DNA of 25,730 nucleotides from Deltaproteobacteria bacterium (GTDB lineage Bacteria; UBA10199; SPLOWO2-01-44-7): contig JAUYJH010000024.1 of the NCBI GenBank assembly GCA_030688705.1, positions 1 to 25,730 on the forward strand, in the 5' to 3' direction. Positions 22,023-25,730 of this stretch are shown in pieces. Below the pieces are notes generated by a model. The model searched no databases and was not told the DNA's origin. It saw nothing but the letters and a program-made list of their open reading frames with translations. The position numbers were made by a program, and so were the translations under genes. How positions within the stretch are numbered: the stretch's first letter is position 1; every line of letters begins with the position of its first letter.

Positions 22023-22321
22023 TCAGGCAGCCCACCCGGCGGCATCATATTCGCAAACAGGCCTTCCCCCTCTTTTTTGGCCTTGGCCAAGGCGGCGTTT
22101 ACGGCGGCGGCCACCAAATCTTGCAGCATGGCAAGATCGTTCATCGTCATAAGTGACGGATCAATCTTCACGGAGATCACCTCTTGGCGCCCGTTCACCT
22201 TTGCCGTCACCACGCCGCCGCCCGATTCTCCCTCGAAAATTTTTTTACCCAGTTCTTCCTGCTGTTTCGAAAGAGTCTCTTTAAGCTGTTGGGCTTTTTT
22301 GAAAAGATCGATGAAATCCAT
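22019..22321 (-). CDS. ybaB: YbaB/EbfC family nucleoid-associated protein
   Basis: The 100-residue DNA-binding protein is a dimer that shapes the nucleoid. It begins MDFIDLFKKAQQLKETLSKQ (helical), continues GGVVTAKVNGRQEVISVKID, then a helix MLQDLVAAAVNAALAKAKKE and a C-terminal GLFANMMPPGGLPE. Family order and length are typical. It sits between dnaX (3-bp gap) and recR (4-bp overlap), the common arrangement. Confidence 0.94.
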   Translation of the reverse strand: MDFIDLFKKAQQLKETLSKQQEELGKKIFEGESGGGVVTAKVNGRQEVISVKIDPSLMTMNDLAMLQDLVAAAVNAALAKAKKEGEGLFANMMPPGGLPE

Positions 22322-22324
22322 AAA

Positions 22325-23881
22325 TTATTCGTCAAACTCCGTTCGGACTTCTTCCACCACGGCACCCAGAATGTTGGCCGCCTCTTTCACCGACTCCTGG
22401 CGCAGAGCGGCGTCTCGAATCTGTTTTTTTTGTTCCTGAAGCGCCGCTGTTTCAGGGGCTGTCCCCGACTTGGCAAACTCGAGTTTCAATTCGAACGGTC
22501 TTTTGAAAAAAGTCTCCAAAACACTTTTCAACTGCCGTTTGCGGTCTTCTTCCTGAAGCATTTCACCGTAAACGGAACCGGTTTCAAACTGAAGCACCAC
22601 CGATTTTTCATCTGTCTTAAGGAGTTTTCCCTGTTCCAGAATGGAAAAAAGGCGGGGATTATTTTTTTGGAGCCAAGAGGCAAAGGAGGGCCAGTCGAAT
22701 AGACGAGCACCCTCTCCCACAAGGGGAGAGGGAGAAGGCATTGTATGCCCCATTTTTTCAAGCCTCTCCAATATTTCCGCCACCGGCACAATGGCCGATA
22801 CCTGTGTCATGCGAACCAGCAACACCTCAAAAATCATTTTGGGATAAGGGCTTCTGGCCGTCTCTTCCACCCCACGATAAGCCAATTGGAACAACTGATC
22901 GAGCTGTTCGGCGGAAACCATCGCCGCAAATGTTTTGAGCGTGTTCCCCTCCTCCACCGACAAATCGAGCCAGTCCGGCGCTTCTCCAACGGTTTTGACC
23001 AGATAGAGGTTGCGAAGGGCGGTCAGCAAATCCTGCGAAAGGCGGTTCAAATCGGAGCCGCTCTGGTAAAATTGCTGAAAGGCGCAAAGCACCCCTTTTT
23101 GATCTTTGCTTAAAATCATCCGGATCAACCCTTTCAGTTGTTCGCGATCCAAAAACCCGAACATCTCTTTCAAATGCTCAAAACGGATCTCATTGCCCGC
23201 AAAGGCAATCGCCTGATCCAAAAGACTCTGCGCGTCCCGCAGAGAGCCCTGCGATTCATGGGCCAAAAGATGCAAGGCGTCTTCACGGACGGCCACCCCC
23301 TCTTTTTTGGCGACTTCCGCCAAAGAGGCCGCCAATTCCTTCGCCGGAATCCGCCGAAAATCAAACCGTTGGCACCGGGAAAGAATGGTCGACGGAATTT
23401 TGTGGACCTCCGTCGTCGCAAAAATAAAAATCACGTGCGGCGGCGGTTCTTCCAGGGTTTTCAAAAGGGCATTAAACGCCGAGGTCGAAAGCATGTGGAC
23501 TTCATCAATAATATAAATCTTGTAATGCCCCGTGGCGGAGAGATATTTCACCTGTTCCCGGATTTGACGGACATCCTCCACGCTGGTGTTGGAAGCGCCG
23601 TCGATTTCCTGAACATCCAGCGATTTTCCCTCGATGATATCGCGGCAGTTTCCGCATTGATTGCAAGGCTCCCTGGAAATTCCTTTCTCACAATTCAGCG
23701 CCTTGGCCAAAACTCTCGCGACGGTTGTTTTGCCGATCCCCCGAGCCCCGGTGAAAAGATAGGCATGATGGATTCTTTTTAGGGACAGCGCATTCTGCAA
23801 TGTTTGGGTCACATGAACCTGCCCCAAAACATCCGCAAAAGTTTGCGGCCGATATTTGCGCGCGAGTACTTGATAGGACAT
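22325..23881 (-). CDS. dnaX: DNA polymerase III subunit gamma/tau
   Basis: DnaX is the clamp-loader ATPase. The 518-residue protein starts MSYQVLARKYRPQTFADVLG. It has Walker A GARGIGKTTVARVLA (about 44-58), a four-cysteine zinc site (CEKGISREPCNQCGNC), Walker B IYIIDEVHMLS and sensor 1 FIFATTEVHKIPSTILSRCQ with the arginine finger. Domain III and a tau-like tail follow. Around residues 381-391 an in-frame segment, PSPSPLVGEGA, is encoded by a palindromic repeat (22710-22738) inserted in the linker before the tail. No strong Shine-Dalgarno precedes ATG at 23881. It is the first gene of dnaX-ybaB-recR. Confidence 0.96.
   Translation of the reverse strand: MSYQVLARKYRPQTFADVLGQVHVTQTLQNALSLKRIHHAYLFTGARGIGKTTVARVLAKALNCEKGISREPCNQCGNCRDIIEGKSLDVQEIDGASNTSVEDVRQIREQVKYLSATGHYKIYIIDEVHMLSTSAFNALLKTLEEPPPHVIFIFATTEVHKIPSTILSRCQRFDFRRIPAKELAASLAEVAKKEGVAVREDALHLLAHESQGSLRDAQSLLDQAIAFAGNEIRFEHLKEMFGFLDREQLKGLIRMILSKDQKGVLCAFQQFYQSGSDLNRLSQDLLTALRNLYLVKTVGEAPDWLDLSVEEGNTLKTFAAMVSAEQLDQLFQLAYRGVEETARSPYPKMIFEVLLVRMTQVSAIVPVAEILERLEKMGHTMPSPSPLVGEGARLFDWPSFASWLQKNNPRLFSILEQGKLLKTDEKSVVLQFETGSVYGEMLQEEDRKRQLKSVLETFFKRPFELKLEFAKSGTAPETAALQEQKKQIRDAALRQESVKEAANILGAVVEEVRTEFDE
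22710..22738. repeat. Palindromic repeat inside dnaX
   Basis: The exact 9-bp arms ccctctccc (22710-22718) and gggagaggg (22724-22732) enclose a 5-nt loop, followed by agaagg. In the dnaX frame it encodes SPSPLVGEG-like residues, the same peptide produced when this widespread element enters other bacterial genes. It keeps the reading frame. Confidence 0.7.
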
Positions 23882-23931
23882 ACGTTAGCCGTAACTGAAT
23901 TAAAACAAGGATGCAAGACTGGAAAATGCCA

Positions 23932-24088
23932 ATGAAAATCTAAATTCTAAATCCTAAATTCTAAATTCTAAACAAATCCCAATTTTCTAAATCACAATGT
24001 TTCAAACAAACCGTGTGTTTAAGATTTGGAAATTGGAATTTGGATTTTGTTTAGGATTTAGGTATTCGAATTTAGAATTTACATTTGG
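23932..24088. repeat. AT-rich imperfect inverted repeat (second copy)
   Basis: This has the same composition as 228-365: iterated taaattctaaatcctaaa on the left, and tggattttgtttaggattta and gaatttagaattt on the right. It fills most of the dnaX-ruvX divergent spacer. Translating it in the ruvX frame gives a spurious N-terminal extension. Confidence 0.75.
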
Positions 24089-24113
24089 AGACGCTTTGGT
24101 CTACGTACTCCCC

Positions 24114-24545
24114 ATGAAGGAAAGAGTACTCTGTCTGGATGTCGGCGATAAGCGGATCGGCGTAGCGGTGAGCGATCCTCTGGGAATGACCGCCCAGAGC
24201 CTTGTCACAATCGCACGCCGTCACTTTAAGGAAGACTGCGCCCGTTTATTAAAGCTGGCGGAGGAATATGAGGTTCAAAAAATCGTGATCGGCCTGCCCC
24301 TCAACAGCGAAGGGAATGAGGGGCCGCAGGCAAAAAAGGTCCGGTTTTTTGGCGAGGGACTGACAAAATTTTTGAAAGAAAAAGAGGCCTCGATTACCAT
24401 TGAATGGTGGGATGAAAGTCTTACGTCGCAAGAGGCGGAAGCAATATTGTTGGAAGCCGATTTAAGCCGCAAAAAGAGGCGAAAAGTGGTTGACAAGCTG
24501 GCGGCAAGCCTGATTTTGCAAAGATATCTCGATCATCACGCATGA
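24114..24545 (+). CDS. ruvX: Putative pre-16S rRNA nuclease / Holliday junction resolvase-like RuvX (YqgF)
   Basis: The 143-residue RNase-H-fold protein starts MKERVLCLDVGDKRIGVAVS with the catalytic first aspartate. It continues with QKIVIGLPLNSEGNEGPQAK, IEWWDESLTSQEAE and RKVVDKLAASLILQRYL with the late conserved Asp. Length is typical. ATG at 24114 matches the family start; TTG at 24096, which has ggag 5 nt upstream, would add six residues and cannot be excluded. The much longer upstream frame is repeat DNA. The stop overlaps the mltG start by 4 bp. Confidence 0.93.
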   Translation: MKERVLCLDVGDKRIGVAVSDPLGMTAQSLVTIARRHFKEDCARLLKLAEEYEVQKIVIGLPLNSEGNEGPQAKKVRFFGEGLTKFLKEKEASITIEWWDESLTSQEAEAILLEADLSRKKRRKVVDKLAASLILQRYLDHHA

Positions 24546-25540
24546 AAAAAAGGCTTTTTAAAATCGGCGTCGCCCTCGGAATGCCGCTTCTGGCCGCCCT
24601 GTTTTTTTTCATCGCTTATATCTACACGCCGGTCACGCCCAAAGAGCCCAAAATCACAATCGAAAAGGGAATGCCTCTCAAAGAGATCGGCCGTGCATTG
24701 GGAGCAAACGGCATCATCCGCTTTCCCTGGGCTTTTATCGCCTACGCGCAAATGGCCGGAAAGGGGGGGGCGCTCCAGGCGGGGGTTTATCTTTTCGATA
24801 AACCGATAACCCCCCGCGAGGTTTTAAACCGCCTCTCCAGAGGCTTGATTTACGCGCTGAAAGTGCGGCTTGTGGAGGGGTGGACGGCGAAACAGATCGC
24901 CGATTATCTTGGGGAGCTTTCTTTCAACACCCATCCCGATTTCCGGCAGATATTCCTGAAATTGGTGAAAGACCCGATGCTGATTCAAACGCTGGGTCTT
25001 AATGTAAAAACCCTCGAGGGTTATCTTTTTCCGAACACCTATTTTGTTGAAACGACCGCGGCGCCTGCCGATTATTTGACGGCGTTCGTGAAACTGTTTG
25101 ATAAAAATTATCAAAAGGCTTTGGAGGGCCTGCCTTCGCTTCCCGCTTATTCCCAACACCAGATTGTTACCTTGGCCTCGATCATTGAAAAAGAGACCGG
25201 CATCGATGCCGAGCGCCCGATCATTGCTTCTGTTTTCTACAACCGCATGGCAAAGGGTATGGCGCTTCAAAGCGACCCCACCATCATCTACGGCCTTAAA
25301 AATTTTACGGGGGACATCAAGAAGACCGACATCCGCAACCCGCACCCCTACAACACCTATGTCCATGCCGGTTTGCCGCCTGGGCCCATTTGCAATCCGG
25401 GCCTTGCATCCATCAAGGCCGCGTTGCATCCGGCAAAAACGGATTATTTTTATTTTGTATCGAAGGGAGACGGCACCCACCATTTTTCAGCAACTGCCAA
25501 AGAACACATCGAGGCGGTAAAATTTTATCAGCTGCCATAA
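24542..25540 (+). CDS. mltG: Endolytic murein transglycosylase MltG
   Basis: This inner-membrane enzyme cuts nascent peptidoglycan strands and releases their ends. The 332-residue protein has a single N-terminal membrane anchor (about residues 8-28), a LysM-like subdomain (ITIEKGMPLKEIGRALGANG), and the YceG catalytic domain. That domain has EGYLFPNTYFV, the catalytic glutamate in LASIIEKETG, then RPIIASVFYNRMAKGMALQSDPTIIYGL, NTYVHAGLPPGPICNPGLAS and FYFVSKGDGTHHFS. All parts are present and length is normal. It is translated with ruvX (ATGA overlap). Confidence 0.96.
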   Translation: MKKRLFKIGVALGMPLLAALFFFIAYIYTPVTPKEPKITIEKGMPLKEIGRALGANGIIRFPWAFIAYAQMAGKGGALQAGVYLFDKPITPREVLNRLSRGLIYALKVRLVEGWTAKQIADYLGELSFNTHPDFRQIFLKLVKDPMLIQTLGLNVKTLEGYLFPNTYFVETTAAPADYLTAFVKLFDKNYQKALEGLPSLPAYSQHQIVTLASIIEKETGIDAERPIIASVFYNRMAKGMALQSDPTIIYGLKNFTGDIKKTDIRNPHPYNTYVHAGLPPGPICNPGLASIKAALHPAKTDYFYFVSKGDGTHHFSATAKEHIEAVKFYQLP

Positions 25541-25550
25541 TGTTTTGCCT

Positions 25551-25581
25551 TGACCAATAAGTAGCCGCTACTTATTGGTCA
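25551..25581. promoter_or_regulatory. Perfect 14-bp inverted repeat between mltG and the MgtC-family gene
   Basis: The arms tgaccaataagtag (25551-25564) and ctacttattggtca (25568-25581) are exactly complementary around a 3-nt loop. The hairpin lies 10 bp after the mltG stop and 3 bp before the next start codon. No T-run follows on the plus strand, so it is not a standard terminator. It could be an operator or a leader hairpin. Confidence 0.55.
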
Positions 25582-25584
25582 TTT

Positions 25585-25730
25585 ATGTCCATTACCAGCA
25601 TCCATCAGGAACTCGAATTTTTAAAAACAATCCCGATCCACTGGCTGGACAAAATCGGCATGTCGGTATTATGCGGCGCCATTTTCGGGTTGGAGCGCGA
25701 GCTCAACAGAAAAGCGGCGGGACTCCGAAC
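25585..25730 (+). CDS. MgtC/SapB family membrane protein, N-terminal part (cut by window edge)
   Basis: Only 48 codons are inside the window. The protein begins MSITSIHQELEFLKTIPIHW, then LDKIGMSVLCGAIFGLERELNRKAAGLR. The IGLERE...K.AGLRT pattern just after the first membrane segment is diagnostic of the MgtC/SapB family of inner-membrane proteins linked to magnesium limitation or pump regulation. ATG at 25585 is the only plausible start, without a visible Shine-Dalgarno; a perfect hairpin ends 3 bp before it. Confidence 0.82.
   Translation, partial: MSITSIHQELEFLKTIPIHWLDKIGMSVLCGAIFGLERELNRKAAGLR

Noticed and set aside
23997..24113. N-terminal extension of ruvX
   Set aside because: It is a translation of the AT-rich repeat. 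RuvX proteins begin at or near MKERVLCLDVG.
1..25730. CRISPR array, tRNA or rRNA genes, intact insertion sequence
   Set aside because: I found no regularly spaced direct repeats, no cloverleaf-like segment ending in CCA with a TTCGA arm, no rRNA signature and no transposase-like protein.

Overview
The window looks like chromosomal DNA of a Gram-negative, deltaproteobacterial-grade bacterium. The evidence is an MglA-type GTPase, lysine/peptidoglycan synthesis through the LL-diaminopimelate aminotransferase (DapL) route, an RND-type adaptor lipoprotein, a dimeric glycyl-tRNA synthetase, and many dispersed palindromic repeats of the kind common in environmental and metagenome-derived genomes. 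No tRNA, rRNA or CRISPR array was recognised. The taxonomic placement is an inference.

Layout. Positions 1-1659 (minus) hold the start of ppdK (cut by the window edge) and glyQS. Positions 1838-3636 (plus) hold an orphan RND adaptor and an exported NAGPA-family protein, meeting rho (minus) tail to tail. A 280-bp spacer with two divergent sigma70-like promoters separates rho from a plus-strand operon: dapF-dapA-dapB-dapL-folK and a DUF1646 transporter. Positions 10349-16368 look like an osmotic-stress cluster: a YbdK-type carboxylate-amine ligase, a fused trehalose-phosphate synthase/phosphatase, a divergent GH15 glucosidase/trehalase-like enzyme and an MscS channel. crcB, a TalC-type transaldolase and a hicBA toxin-antitoxin pair follow.

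Positions 18152-19788 are the most interesting part: the remains of a diversity-generating retroelement (DGR). A formylglycine-generating-enzyme/C-type-lectin-fold gene ends in a 127-bp variable repeat. About 400 bp further along the same strand is a 121-bp AAC-rich template repeat. Sixteen of the nineteen substitutions between them fall on template adenines. Between the two lie only a short 5' stub of avd and a short 3' stub of the reverse transcriptase, joined across a dispersed repeat. The diversification machinery has therefore been deleted in cis while target and template survive. The template also appears to have lost two AAC units.

Next come a DUF433/DUF5615 toxin-antitoxin locus whose toxin is broken, mglA, a 330-bp block of nested palindromes, and the replication/recombination operon dnaX-ybaB-recR (minus). 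The window ends with ruvX, mltG and the start of an MgtC/SapB-family gene (plus).

A second theme is that dispersed repeats supply pieces of genes. One provides the start codon of the RND adaptor, one the signal-peptide core of the NAGPA protein, one the stop codon of dapA, one an in-frame insertion in dnaX, and one sits in the DGR deletion scar.
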